Shown: in pieces, positions 16,184-24,308 of the stretch
How positions within the stretch are numbered: the first letter of the stretch is position 1
Layout of the letters: each line of letters opens with the position of its first letter
From: Bacteroidota bacterium
GTDB taxonomy: Bacteria > Bacteroidota > Bacteroidia > Flavobacteriales > Flavobacteriaceae
DNA length: 37,631 nucleotides
Direction of reading: 5' to 3'
Assembly: GCA_003045935.1 (NCBI GenBank)
Contig: PZPI01000001.1
Span: 1-37,631 of the forward strand
The notes under the pieces: generated by a model
The model's database searches: none
What the model saw: the letters and a program-made list of their open reading frames with translations, nothing else
Told to the model about the DNA's origin: nothing
Translations under genes and position numbers: made by a program

Positions 16184-17451
16184 AACGATTTAGTATTTAT
16201 ATCCTTCTACCCTTATCCATTTTAGGGTATTACCTTTTAACTCAAGTAGAGCGATTTGAAGTATTAACGCTTATTGGCCTATTTACCTTTCTTTTTGTCA
16301 TCTATATTGGTCTACTAAAACTAAAAGTCACTCATCTCGGATGGATTCTTATCGGGTTAAGTTTTCGATTGGCTTTCATAGACTACACACCACTTCTTTC
16401 ACAAGACTATTTTCGATTCATTTGGGACGGAAAACTACTTTCGCAAGGCATCAACCCCTATCTCTATCTTCCCGACGAACTGATCGAAATGTTTAGTAAG
16501 TGGGAGTATTTGTATTCTGGAATGGGCCCAATGAGTGCCGGACACTACACGAACTATCCGATGATTAATCAGCTGCTATTTGCGCTTGGAGTTCTTTCAA
16601 CAAAGCCGATACTGATCTACCGACTTTTACTAATACTGGCTGATCTCATAACCTTTAAATTACTGACTAAACTAAGCTCGCAGACTTGGGGTCTAACCTA
16701 TTGGTTGTCTCCAATGGTCATTCTAGAAGGTGCAGGCAACCTGCATTTTGAGCCGGTGATGGTCGCATTCCTAGTCTTAGGCCTTTATCATTTTAAGCAA
16801 GGGGAACCCTTTAGATCTTCTGTCGCATTAGCAGTATCTGTACTTTTAAAACTGATACCACTTATGTTCGCGCCTTTGCTTCTTAAAGTAGTAAAGCAAA
16901 AGCAACTAAAAGTTATGGTTTTTGGTTTCATTATAACCCTAGCTCTTTTCACCACTCCTTTCATAGACCCATGGTTTTTTGTCACCTATAGTGAAAGTGT
17001 GGGTTTATGGTTTTCGAATTTTGAATTCAATGCGGGTATCTATCGAGTCGTCAAAGAATTGGGCACTCTATTTGGAGTTCAAGATTGGCAAATGATTCGA
17101 TTTTACGGGAAGGTGCATTCGTTTGTCATTTTAGTTCTTGCTCTAAAATTTACCTGGGAATGTGACCGTTTTTCAAAGGTTCTTGACAAAAGCTACTTGC
17201 TTCTAATGATTTATCTTTTAACTGCGCCAACCATTCATCCATGGTATCTAATTACCCTGCTTGCGCTCGGGGCAATTAGCCAACATCCGTCAGCAATGCT
17301 ATGGTCGCTTACCATTATTTTAAGTTATGTAGCTTATAAAATGAACCCTACCGAACTACCTTTATGGCTTGTGGCTCTTCAGTTTATCCCCGTGGTAATG
17401 TCACTGACTAGCTTCTCTTTCCGATCATTTTTAGAAAAGAAACTTCTTTAG
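16171..17451 (+). CDS. GT-C membrane mannosyltransferase-like protein (GT87 type)
   Basis: A 426-residue, strongly hydrophobic protein with roughly ten helices. The loop SQDYFRFIWDGKLLSQGINPY (about 78-97) with an Asp before the aromatic run is the signature of polyprenyl-phosphate-mannose-dependent GT-C enzymes, including GT87 and PIG-M-like proteins. These use a lipid-linked sugar on the outer face of the inner membrane. With the DPM1-like gene two positions upstream, this gives a donor-synthase/user pair. It overlaps the CslA-like gene by 13 bp. Its last 44 bp overlap the tail of the opposing RluB-type gene. The acceptor is unknown: a lipid head group, an arsenoriboside or a glycan are all possible. 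Confidence 0.72.
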   Translation: MQSLKRFSIYILLPLSILGYYLLTQVERFEVLTLIGLFTFLFVIYIGLLKLKVTHLGWILIGLSFRLAFIDYTPLLSQDYFRFIWDGKLLSQGINPYLYLPDELIEMFSKWEYLYSGMGPMSAGHYTNYPMINQLLFALGVLSTKPILIYRLLLILADLITFKLLTKLSSQTWGLTYWLSPMVILEGAGNLHFEPVMVAFLVLGLYHFKQGEPFRSSVALAVSVLLKLIPLMFAPLLLKVVKQKQLKVMVFGFIITLALFTTPFIDPWFFVTYSESVGLWFSNFEFNAGIYRVVKELGTLFGVQDWQMIRFYGKVHSFVILVLALKFTWECDRFSKVLDKSYLLLMIYLLTAPTIHPWYLITLLALGAISQHPSAMLWSLTIILSYVAYKMNPTELPLWLVALQFIPVVMSLTSFSFRSFLEKKLL

Positions 17452-18325
17452 CATCAAGAACTCTCCACTGCCCTCGAGGAAGATCTTTCTTGGTAAGCCC
17501 CGCAAACATCACTCGATCGAGTTTTGAAACCTCATAACCCAAGTGTTCAAAAATTCTGCGTACAACACGGTTTCTTCCAGAGTGAATTTCAAGACCCACT
17601 TCGCGTTTAGTGGCTCCTGCGATGTAAGAAACGGCATCAACACTTATTGGGCCATCTTCTAATTCAATTCCTTTCTCGATTTGTTGTAAATCACTCACCT
17701 TTAACGCGCGGTCTAACACAACGTGGTAAATCTTTCTTACGGCATAGCGAGGATGAGTAAGCTTCGCCGCCATATCGCCATCGTTAGTGAAAAGTAACAG
17801 ACCCGTAGTATTGCGATCTAATCGACCCACAGGCAAAAGACGACTCTTGCTTGAATTACTAATTAAATCCATGACCGTTTTACGGCCTTTATCGTCTTCG
17901 GTGGTGGTAAGAAAGTTCTTGGGTTTATTCAGGAGTACGTACTCCATCTTTTCTGGGGTTAGTAGTCGGCCATCAAATTTAACTGAATCACCCGGCATGA
18001 CCTTGTATCCCATTTCGCTAACCACCTTACCATTAACCTCTACACTACCGGCCGTAATGAAGGTATCCGCCTCTCGTCTCGAACAGATTCCTGCATGAGC
18101 AATGTAACGGTTAAGCCGCATGCTTCCATCATCTGCCTTCTTGGGCTCACTAGTCCTGGGCTTCGCAGGACGCTTATTGAAAGGTCGCGAACCTCCTCTT
18201 TGTTGACCTTCTCTTTGTTGGCCTTCTCGTTTTGGTCCTTCTGAGGGTCGTTGTTTACCTGATCTCTGACCTCCTGCGTTTTTCTTTGGTTTACGGTTGT
18301 TCAATGTGACTCGTTTAGAGCGCAA
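17408..18325 (-). CDS. rluB: RluB/RsuA-family rRNA pseudouridine synthase
   Basis: A 305-residue protein with a basic, repetitive N-terminal tail (residues 1-68), an S4 RNA-binding domain beginning MRLNRYIAHAGICSRREAD (69 on) and a catalytic domain with the essential Asp in VGRLDRNTTGLLLF (D170). It isomerises a uridine in 23S rRNA; RluB is likelier than RsuA given the length and family habit in Bacteroidota. No ATG precedes the S4 domain. The start is a TTG at 18325, overlapping the UbiA gene by 11 bp, or a TTG at 18304. The last 44 bp overlap the opposing GT87-type gene in another frame. It ends the mevalonate/prenyl operon, an arrangement I recall as common in flavobacteria. Confidence 0.88.
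   Translation of the reverse strand: MRSKRVTLNNRKPKKNAGGQRSGKQRPSEGPKREGQQREGQQRGGSRPFNKRPAKPRTSEPKKADDGSMRLNRYIAHAGICSRREADTFITAGSVEVNGKVVSEMGYKVMPGDSVKFDGRLLTPEKMEYVLLNKPKNFLTTTEDDKGRKTVMDLISNSSKSRLLPVGRLDRNTTGLLLFTNDGDMAAKLTHPRYAVRKIYHVVLDRALKVSDLQQIEKGIELEDGPISVDAVSYIAGATKREVGLEIHSGRNRVVRRIFEHLGYEVSKLDRVMFAGLTKKDLPRGQWRVLDAKEVSFLKMIGKRS
18200..18229 (-). repeat. Two tandem 15-bp units in the rluB tail
   Basis: TTGTTGACCTTCTCT (18200-18214) and TTGTTGGCCTTCTCG (18215-18229) agree at 13 of 15 positions. They encode a repeated basic REGQQ-type unit in the disordered N-terminal extension. Expansion by replication slippage is likely. Confidence 0.6.
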
Positions 18326-19220
18326 AAATAAACGCTTTTAATTGATGTAATCGATTCAAATCAAACAATAAAATACTCAGGGTACCTAACAACACCCAAA
18401 ATTTCAATAACAAGCGCATTTTTAGATAGCTAACACCCATAAAACTGAAAATCAATTCGATAGCTACAAAAACTAGAACTGCCACCGAGGCGCTAAAGTA
18501 AAGTTGCATCTGTCCGAGGTCAGCCCGTAGACTTAAACCAAGACCTAAGAAGGCAAGAACAAAAAGCATACCCGCTGTAATGTTTCTGGTTTTTGACTCT
18601 CCTAATTGAATGGGTAGCGAATGTAAACCGCTAGAAAGATCTCCCTTCAGGTTGTTCAAATCTTTTAATTGAACGAGTACCCAAAGGAGTAGAAACAAGA
18701 AGCTAGCAAAGAGTAAAATACGGGATTCAAAATGCCTGTAATAAAGAAAAAGAGCAACAATAGGGCTAACAGCAAGAAAAGCGCTGAGTACAGACCCCCA
18801 AATAAAGAGGGAACGAATTCTATGGGAGTATAGCCAGATGGTCATGATGTATCCGACGAAAAAAAGCGCTGCTAGAAGAGAGACCTTAAGCGCCATTAAA
18901 AAGGCAATAAAATTAAGCAGCAAATACCCTCGCATAAGGGAGGATAATGACCATTGGCCGTCAATGACCGTTTTGACCGGACGATTAATAAGGTCTTTGG
19001 GATGATCGTAATATTGATTGATTAGATATCCGGCCGTAACAACAAAGAAGCTTGAACCAACGAGTAAGTGAAGCTCTAGATTTTGCAATAGATCAGCGAC
19101 TGGATAAGTCGATCCGAGAATAAAAATAGCGGATAAATATTGAGCTAAAACTACCAAAAATGCATTTTGGAGTCGAGTAACACTAAAAAACGTAAGGAGA
19201 TTTCTTTTGACGCTAGGCAT
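18315..19220 (-). CDS. UbiA-family prenyltransferase (geranylgeranylglycerol-phosphate type)
   Basis: A 301-residue, eight- to nine-helix membrane protein. The first prenyl-diphosphate site is N68-QYY-D72-HPK-D76 followed by INRP. The second is LKDLNNLKGDLSSG with two Asp groups, before SLPIQLG. UbiA enzymes move a prenyl chain onto an aromatic or glycerol-phosphate acceptor. In Bacteroidota, relatives next to mevalonate genes are usually annotated as geranylgeranylglycerol-phosphate geranylgeranyltransferases, but the substrate cannot be read here. It follows the GHMP kinase by 2 bp and overlaps rluB by 11 bp, so it is in the mevalonate operon and probably uses that pathway's product. Confidence 0.83.
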   Translation of the reverse strand: MPSVKRNLLTFFSVTRLQNAFLVVLAQYLSAIFILGSTYPVADLLQNLELHLLVGSSFFVVTAGYLINQYYDHPKDLINRPVKTVIDGQWSLSSLMRGYLLLNFIAFLMALKVSLLAALFFVGYIMTIWLYSHRIRSLFIWGSVLSAFLAVSPIVALFLYYRHFESRILLFASFLFLLLWVLVQLKDLNNLKGDLSSGLHSLPIQLGESKTRNITAGMLFVLAFLGLGLSLRADLGQMQLYFSASVAVLVFVAIELIFSFMGVSYLKMRLLLKFWVLLGTLSILLFDLNRLHQLKAFIFAL

Positions 19221-19222
19221 AC

Positions 19223-20164
19223 CTAAAAGGTATAAACTACCTCTAATTGATGACCGTCCAGCGCCTTTTTAGTAGCCTCTAAATCTTGAGTGAATCCCAA
19301 AAAATAGCCTCCACCGCCAGAGCCGCAAAGTTTAAGGTAATAGGTATCAGTTTCTAACCCCTTCTTCCAAATATCGTGGAAGTTCATAGGGATCATTGGT
19401 TTAAAGTGATCGAAGACTACTCCTGATAACTTTCGAAGATCGCTAAAAAGAGAGCGTATATTACCGCTTAAGAAGTGATCAATACACGCATCGGTATATT
19501 GAACAAATTGCTCTCTCATGACCTCTTCGAACTGCTTATTCTTGAGATTCTCCATAAAGAGTTGAACCATAGGTGCCGTCTCTCCAGTTATCCCGCTGTC
19601 TAACAGAAAAACTGCTCCCTTACCCGCTTGGTTTTGCGAAGGTATTGGAGTAGATTCTACATGATCTTTAGCGTGTATTAAAATAGGTAGACTTAGATAG
19701 CTATTGAGCGGATCAAGACCCGATGAAGTCCCATGAAAATGAGATTCCATAATCGCAAATTGTCCTTTGAGTGTAAGCAGTTTGTCTCTAGTTAACGAAC
19801 CTAAGACCGAAACCTTCTCATCAGCGTATCGGTCATAAATCGCAGCAACAATCGCTCCGCTACTCCCTACCCCATATCCCATAGGAATCGAACTATCGAA
19901 ATACATACCTTTCTCTAAATCGGCATCTAGTCGTTCAAAATCAAACGAAACATCAAGTCGCTGCTCAGCCACCTGGTTCTTTAGGTAGGCAGCATAACTT
20001 TTTAGATGAGAGTTAGAAGAAGAAGCTATTTCAGAGGAGGTATCCTCCTTAAAACGCAAGGCTCCTTTGAACGCATTAAACGGTATCGCAAGGCCTTTAG
20101 AATCTTTAATAATCCCGTACTCTCCGAAAAGAAGAATCTTAGCGTAAAATAATGGGCCTTTCAT
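19223..20164 (-). CDS. GHMP kinase, probable mevalonate kinase
   Basis: A 313-residue GHMP-superfamily kinase. FYAKILLFGEYGII opens the fold, the ATP loop is PMGYGVGSSGAIVAA, and the C-terminal GHMP motif is LKLCGSGGGGYFLG. Directly after mvaD, it is most simply mevalonate kinase (ATP-dependent phosphorylation of mevalonate); phosphomevalonate kinase is the alternative. Three starts are possible: TTG at 20197, ATG at 20182 and ATG at 20164. The last was chosen because MKGPLFYAKILLFGEYG is the usual family beginning. It also lies about 15 nt below the start site implied by a perfect -7 box at 20185-20192, which would cut the 20182 ATG off a transcript from that promoter. Confidence 0.85.
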   Translation of the reverse strand: MKGPLFYAKILLFGEYGIIKDSKGLAIPFNAFKGALRFKEDTSSEIASSSNSHLKSYAAYLKNQVAEQRLDVSFDFERLDADLEKGMYFDSSIPMGYGVGSSGAIVAAIYDRYADEKVSVLGSLTRDKLLTLKGQFAIMESHFHGTSSGLDPLNSYLSLPILIHAKDHVESTPIPSQNQAGKGAVFLLDSGITGETAPMVQLFMENLKNKQFEEVMREQFVQYTDACIDHFLSGNIRSLFSDLRKLSGVVFDHFKPMIPMNFHDIWKKGLETDTYYLKLCGSGGGGYFLGFTQDLEATKKALDGHQLEVVYTF

Positions 20165-20184
20165 TTTGTTTAAGTTTTTCATCT

Positions 20185-20192
20185 CAAAGGTA
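20185..20192 (-). promoter_or_regulatory. Perfect -7 box between mvaD and the mevalonate-kinase-like gene
   Basis: Minus-strand TACCTTTG matches TAnnTTTG fully. A TTTG lies 16 bp upstream, one short of the usual 17-23 spacing. It suggests an internal promoter for the kinase-UbiA-rluB part of the operon and helps fix the kinase start at 20164. Confidence 0.5.
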
Positions 20193-20197
20193 AACAA

Positions 20198-21256
20198 TTA
20201 TTTCGCTCCAAATCCACATTCATCTAACAAGTACTGTCTGTCTTCGCAAAACGCAGCTAGCTCATTATCAATCAAATCAATAACACGCTTCTTATTTTCA
20301 ACCGGGTATAAGACATGTACATTTGCGCCAGCGTCCAAGGTAAAACAAACCGGTATGTTGGTCTCTGCTCTAAACGTTCTGATGCGCTGTATAATCGACA
20401 ACGTACCCGGTTGCATTAGAATATAACTAGGTGTGGAACTAAGCATCATCGCGTGAAGACTAAGCGCCTCTAACTCTACAATTTCGATAAACTGATCGAG
20501 CTCACCACCACGCAAGACAGTTAGAAGCTTCGCTAGATGATCATTTGCTTGAGCAAATCGCCTCTTAGCAAAAGGGTGATTGTTCATTAAATTATGACCC
20601 ACCGTACTACTTACAGACTTCACTCCTTTATGTACTAATAAGATGGCATCTTGATAGGTGTTGAAAATCGGATGCGCCTCAAGAAAAGGAGTTGCAAAAA
20701 GATCTGAGCTTTCAGTGATATCTTTATGAAAACCCCAGCTCATAAGAGGTCCTTCAATACTTCGAGCCGCACTTCCCGATCCAAGACGAGCTAGAAAAGA
20801 AGCCTTCTTCAAATTCACTTCGCTACCAGAAAGCTTCGCCTCGAGATTGCAAATAGCCATTGCTAAAGCTGCCATTCCGCTAGCTGAAGAAGCTATTCCG
20901 CTACTGTGTGGGAAACTATTCGAGGTTTCGATATTCAAGCTATAACCTTTCAAATAAGGACAATAAACTCCTATCCTATCGACAAAAGATTGAATCTTTG
21001 GAATAAAACTTGGCTTGGCCTCTCCCTCAAATTTTAAGTTAATTTCAGGAGATTTAGAAGGTTCAAAAAATACCGTAGTGTCGGTAAAAGCCTTACTAAG
21101 AGTGAACGAAATCGATGGGTTAGCAGGAATCTGAGGATCGTATTTTCCCCAATACTTTACTAAAGCAATATTGCTCGGCGCACGATGTGTGGCTTTATAA
21201 GAAAACTCGTTCTCCTTGAGGTTTGATTTAAATTCTTCGAGCAATTGATCATTCAT
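20198..21256 (-). CDS. mvaD: Diphosphomevalonate decarboxylase
   Basis: A 352-residue GHMP-superfamily enzyme. The family signature is APSNIALVKYWGKYD, the ATP loop SSGIASSASGMAALA, and the catalytic Asp region FTLDAGANVHVLYP. It converts mevalonate diphosphate to isopentenyl diphosphate with ATP and loss of CO2, in the cytoplasm. The ATG at 21256 was chosen because it is next to family sequence and 12-15 nt below a perfect -7 box; an upstream frame to 21370 runs through the divergent control region into glpK. Together with the following kinase and UbiA enzyme it supplies and uses isoprenoids, which would also include the polyprenyl phosphate needed by the glycosyltransferases at 14076-17451. 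Confidence 0.93.
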   Translation of the reverse strand: MNDQLLEEFKSNLKENEFSYKATHRAPSNIALVKYWGKYDPQIPANPSISFTLSKAFTDTTVFFEPSKSPEINLKFEGEAKPSFIPKIQSFVDRIGVYCPYLKGYSLNIETSNSFPHSSGIASSASGMAALAMAICNLEAKLSGSEVNLKKASFLARLGSGSAARSIEGPLMSWGFHKDITESSDLFATPFLEAHPIFNTYQDAILLVHKGVKSVSSTVGHNLMNNHPFAKRRFAQANDHLAKLLTVLRGGELDQFIEIVELEALSLHAMMLSSTPSYILMQPGTLSIIQRIRTFRAETNIPVCFTLDAGANVHVLYPVENKKRVIDLIDNELAAFCEDRQYLLDECGFGAK

Positions 21257-21274
21257 AACTTCCCCAATAAAGGG

Positions 21275-21282
21275 CAAAGATA
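21275..21282 (-). promoter_or_regulatory. Perfect -7 box of the mvaD operon
   Basis: Minus-strand TATCTTTG is a full TAnnTTTG match, 19 bp above the mvaD ATG at 21256. It lies back to back with the glpK box at 21297-21304. Confidence 0.5.
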
Positions 21283-21294
21283 ACAGAATGTTAT
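21280..21294. promoter_or_regulatory. Inverted repeat between divergent mvaD and glpK promoters
   Basis: ATAACA-GAA-TGTTAT has perfect 6-bp arms and lies exactly between the two opposing -7 boxes. One bound regulator could control both directions, linking isoprenoid and glycerol genes. The regulator is unknown. Confidence 0.4.
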
Positions 21295-21296
21295 TG

Positions 21297-21304
21297 TATC
21301 TTTT
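21297..21304 (+). promoter_or_regulatory. Predicted -7 box of glpK-glpF
   Basis: TATCTTTT matches TAnnTTTG at 7 of 8 positions, 21 bp above the ATG at 21325. Confidence 0.35.
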
Positions 21305-21324
21305 TGGAGTTAAATGGGTTATTA

Positions 21325-22809
21325 ATGAAATCATATATACTGGCCCTCGATCAGGGAACCACCAGCTCAAGAGCGTTAATTATTAACCACCAAGGTGAAG
21401 TTGTTGCCATGGCTCAGAAAGAATTCAAGCAATTCTTTCCTCAAAATGGCTGGGTAGAACACGACGCCAATGAAATTTGGGAAAGTCAACTCGAAGTTAC
21501 TCGAGAAGCCCTTTCCAAAATCAAAGGTGAAGCATCGTCAATAAGCGCTATCGGAATTACTAATCAACGAGAGACTGCTGTAGTTTGGGACAGAAAAACC
21601 GGAAAGCCCATCTACCAAGCCATTGTCTGGCAAGATAAACGTACCACCGATGTCTGTGAACATTTAAAAACTGAGGGCAAAGCTGCTTTCATTCAGTCTA
21701 AAACCGGGCTCGTTATCGACTCGTATTTCTCTGGAACCAAAATTGCCTGGATACTCGACCATGTACCCGGAGCACGAAAAAGAGCTGAGCAAGGTGAGCT
21801 TATGGCTGGTACTATTGACAGTTGGCTTTGTTATAAGTTGAGTAATCATCAGCTTCATATTACTGATCCTTCTAACGCATCACGAACCTTACTCTACAAC
21901 ATTAATACGCTCGACTGGGACAAAGAGTTACTCGAAATTTTCAAAGTACCTCACAATCTTTTACCAATGGTTAAGTCTTCAAGCGAGGTCTATGGACATA
22001 CTCACAAAGAACTTTTCGGAAAAGAGATTCCTATCGCGGGGATTGCAGGAGATCAACAAGCTGCACTGTTCGGACAACAATGCACCGAGGTAGGTATGGT
22101 AAAAAACACCTATGGTACAGGTTGTTTCATGCTGATGAATGTCGGTGACAAACCAGTCTTCTCAAATGCTAATCTACTGAGTACAGTAGCTTGGCAAATC
22201 GGCGATCAGGTCACCTACGCACTTGAGGGTAGTGTCTTTATGGCTGGCGCCATCGTTCAATGGCTTAGAGATAGTCTAGGGTTTATAGAAGCCTCTTCTG
22301 AGGTGGAGGCACTTGCGGCAAGCGTGCCAGATAGTTCGGGAGTTTATTTTGTGCCTGCTTTCGTTGGACTTGGAGCACCTTATTGGGATGCTTATGCTAG
22401 AGGTCAAATCACCGGACTGACTAGAGGGACCACAAAAGCCCATATCTCTAGAGCCGCATTAGATGCAATTGCCTATCAAACATTAGATATCTTAGAGGCC
22501 ATGCAAAAAGATGCAAAGACCTCAATTCAAGTACTTAAGGTAGACGGAGGTGCTTCAAATAACAATCTTCTAATGCAGTTCCAAGCAGATATTTTACAAA
22601 GTCAAGTGCTTCGACCGAAGCAAGTAGAGACTACTGCTATGGGTGCAGCCTTCCTTGCAGGTCTTGCTGTAAATTTCTGGACTTCCACTCAAGAGATTAA
22701 TAGCATCTCAGAGGAAGATCGAAGATTTATTCCAGAACCACTAAACTCAAAAATTACTAACGGAATTAAGGGTTGGCACGAGGCGGTGTCAACTTGTCTA
22801 ACCAAATAA
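21325..22809 (+). CDS. glpK: Glycerol kinase
   Basis: A 494-residue FGGY-family kinase. The ATP/phosphate site [12 protein letters not shown] lies at residues 6-17. Glycerol kinase traits follow: [54 protein letters not shown] and [19 protein letters not shown]. It phosphorylates glycerol to sn-glycerol 3-phosphate in the cytoplasm. The ATG at 21325 is the first after the promoter and starts the family sequence; a TTG at 21304 would overlap the -7 box. It is followed after 2 bp by the glycerol facilitator gene. The oxidising partner GlpD is 19 kb away. Confidence 0.96.
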   Translation: MKSYILALDQGTTSSRALIINHQGEVVAMAQKEFKQFFPQNGWVEHDANEIWESQLEVTREALSKIKGEASSISAIGITNQRETAVVWDRKTGKPIYQAIVWQDKRTTDVCEHLKTEGKAAFIQSKTGLVIDSYFSGTKIAWILDHVPGARKRAEQGELMAGTIDSWLCYKLSNHQLHITDPSNASRTLLYNINTLDWDKELLEIFKVPHNLLPMVKSSSEVYGHTHKELFGKEIPIAGIAGDQQAALFGQQCTEVGMVKNTYGTGCFMLMNVGDKPVFSNANLLSTVAWQIGDQVTYALEGSVFMAGAIVQWLRDSLGFIEASSEVEALAASVPDSSGVYFVPAFVGLGAPYWDAYARGQITGLTRGTTKAHISRAALDAIAYQTLDILEAMQKDAKTSIQVLKVDGGASNNNLLMQFQADILQSQVLRPKQVETTAMGAAFLAGLAVNFWTSTQEINSISEEDRRFIPEPLNSKITNGIKGWHEAVSTCLTK

Positions 22810-22811
22810 CT

Positions 22812-23549
22812 ATGAATATCGTTTTCGCAGAATTTATCGGAACCTTTTTAATGATGCTTCTAGGTCTAGGAGTCAATGCAAACGTGGCACTTAAAGGAAC
22901 GAAAGGATCCTATAGCAGTGCTAGTGCATGGGTGCTCATCTGCGCGGGATGGGCCTTTGCAGTCTACATCGGCGTAGTGGTTGCTGGACCAATAAGTGGT
23001 GCTCACCTCAACCCAGCGGTTAGCTCGGCGCTTCTTGTTCAGGGATCGTTGTCTCTAGCTGATTTTGTTTTATTTGTTCCTGCGCAATTTGCAGGTGCTA
23101 TGCTCGCAGCATTAGCTGTATGGTTCATGTACCGAGATCACTTTGAGGCAACCGAATGTCTTGAAACCAGACGCGGGGTATTTTGCACTGCACCTGAAGT
23201 GTACAGCATAAGTCGAAACTTTTTCAGTGAATTTATTGGCGCCTTCGTACTGCTTTTTGCCATTTTCCACATTACCGATCCTGAAGTGCTAGAAACCGGT
23301 CAAAAGTTAGGAATGGGCTCCTTAGGGGCACTTCCGGTAGCGATATTCGTTTGGGGAATAGGTCTAAGTCTAGGAGGCACAACCGGATACGCCATTAACC
23401 CAGCAAGAGATTTAGGGCCTAGACTAACACACGCATTACTACCTATGCAGAAAAAGGCTGATGGAAACTGGACTTACGCTTGGATACCTGTAGTTGCTCC
23501 AATTGCAGGAGGAATTTTTGCAGCACTACTGCACCAGTATCTTAGTTAA
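22812..23549 (+). CDS. glpF: Glycerol facilitator (aquaglyceroporin)
   Basis: A 245-residue MIP-family channel with six membrane helices. Both NPA boxes are present: GAHLNPAV (67-69) and GYAINPARDLGPR (196-198). The Asp straight after the second box (NPARD) is the mark of glycerol-conducting GlpF-type channels rather than water channels. It lets glycerol and small polyols diffuse across the inner membrane, with GlpK trapping the product. Arsenite is also a known substrate of GlpF-type channels, which may matter here because arsM is in the same window; this is inference. The ATG at 22812 follows the glpK stop by 2 bp. Its stop directly abuts the end of the opposing glycerophosphodiesterase gene. 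Confidence 0.94.
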   Translation: MNIVFAEFIGTFLMMLLGLGVNANVALKGTKGSYSSASAWVLICAGWAFAVYIGVVVAGPISGAHLNPAVSSALLVQGSLSLADFVLFVPAQFAGAMLAALAVWFMYRDHFEATECLETRRGVFCTAPEVYSISRNFFSEFIGAFVLLFAIFHITDPEVLETGQKLGMGSLGALPVAIFVWGIGLSLGGTTGYAINPARDLGPRLTHALLPMQKKADGNWTYAWIPVVAPIAGGIFAALLHQYLS

Positions 23550-24308
23550 TTAAAGTGCTCTATCGGGATAATTACAGAAAATTCCATCCACGCCCATCGC
23601 TTTCATCTGGGCGATATCTTCTACTTCGTTAACAGTGTAGGTATAAACCTTGAAGCCTTTCTCATGAATTATTTCAACCGCTTCTTGAGTAAGATTTTTA
23701 TACCAAGGATTAACAGCTATAGCTCCCAACTTTTCAGCCATTGGGATAGCCTCTACAGGGTCACCTTCAGTAAGTACCGCAATAGCCACTTCTGGATTTA
23801 GTTCTCGCATTTTTTCTAGTTCATCCCACCGAAATGATGAAATCACGAATTGATCTAAACTCCAGCCTTGATGTAAACTATAGTATTCAATGATTTGATT
23901 GACTTTGGCTGCAGTATTAGCCCCCTTAAGCTCGATGTTTAGAGAAATTCGACCATCTACGGCTTTAAGTACATCTTGAAGTTTAGGTATTTTATGTCCG
24001 CCTTGAAGGGTTAAGGCCAGCACTTCAGGCATATATAGATCTTCTATTTCGCCTGCACCGTTCGTCAAATCATCCACGCGATCGTCATGGAAAACAACAA
24101 CCTCTCCAGAGCGAATACGAAAGACATCTATCTCTACCATAGACACTCCTAAATCAATCGCTTTTTCGACCGATGCAATAGTATTTTCAGTAACATAACC
24201 CATTGCTCCGCGATGCCCAATGACTAAAAAATCGTCCGAAGTACCCATTTGACAAGAACTTAGAATAATTGCAATAGTAACTAAAATGATTTTTCTCATG
24301 ACTTTCAT
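23550..24308 (-). CDS. Glycerophosphodiester phosphodiesterase lipoprotein (GlpQ/UgpQ type)
   Basis: A 252-residue GDPD-family protein with a lipoprotein signal (lipobox LSSC, Cys19). The active-site series is complete: HRGAMGYVTENT (H32-R33), VEIDVF and VFHDD. It hydrolyses glycerophosphodiesters to glycerol 3-phosphate and an alcohol. The anchor places it in the periplasm or on the outer membrane. The start ATG at 24308 overlaps the stop of the GH65 gene as TAATG; a second ATG three codons later is also possible. Coupling to a maltose-type phosphorylase is odd, but its convergent neighbours are glpK-glpF, so the glycerol theme fits them better. Confidence 0.9.
   Translation of the reverse strand: MKVMRKIILVTIAIILSSCQMGTSDDFLVIGHRGAMGYVTENTIASVEKAIDLGVSMVEIDVFRIRSGEVVVFHDDRVDDLTNGAGEIEDLYMPEVLALTLQGGHKIPKLQDVLKAVDGRISLNIELKGANTAAKVNQIIEYYSLHQGWSLDQFVISSFRWDELEKMRELNPEVAIAVLTEGDPVEAIPMAEKLGAIAVNPWYKNLTQEAVEIIHEKGFKVYTYTVNEVEDIAQMKAMGVDGIFCNYPDRAL

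Noticed and set aside
18200-18229. CRISPR or other functional repeat array
   Set aside because: Only two imperfect 15-bp units, in frame and encoding a disordered basic tail.
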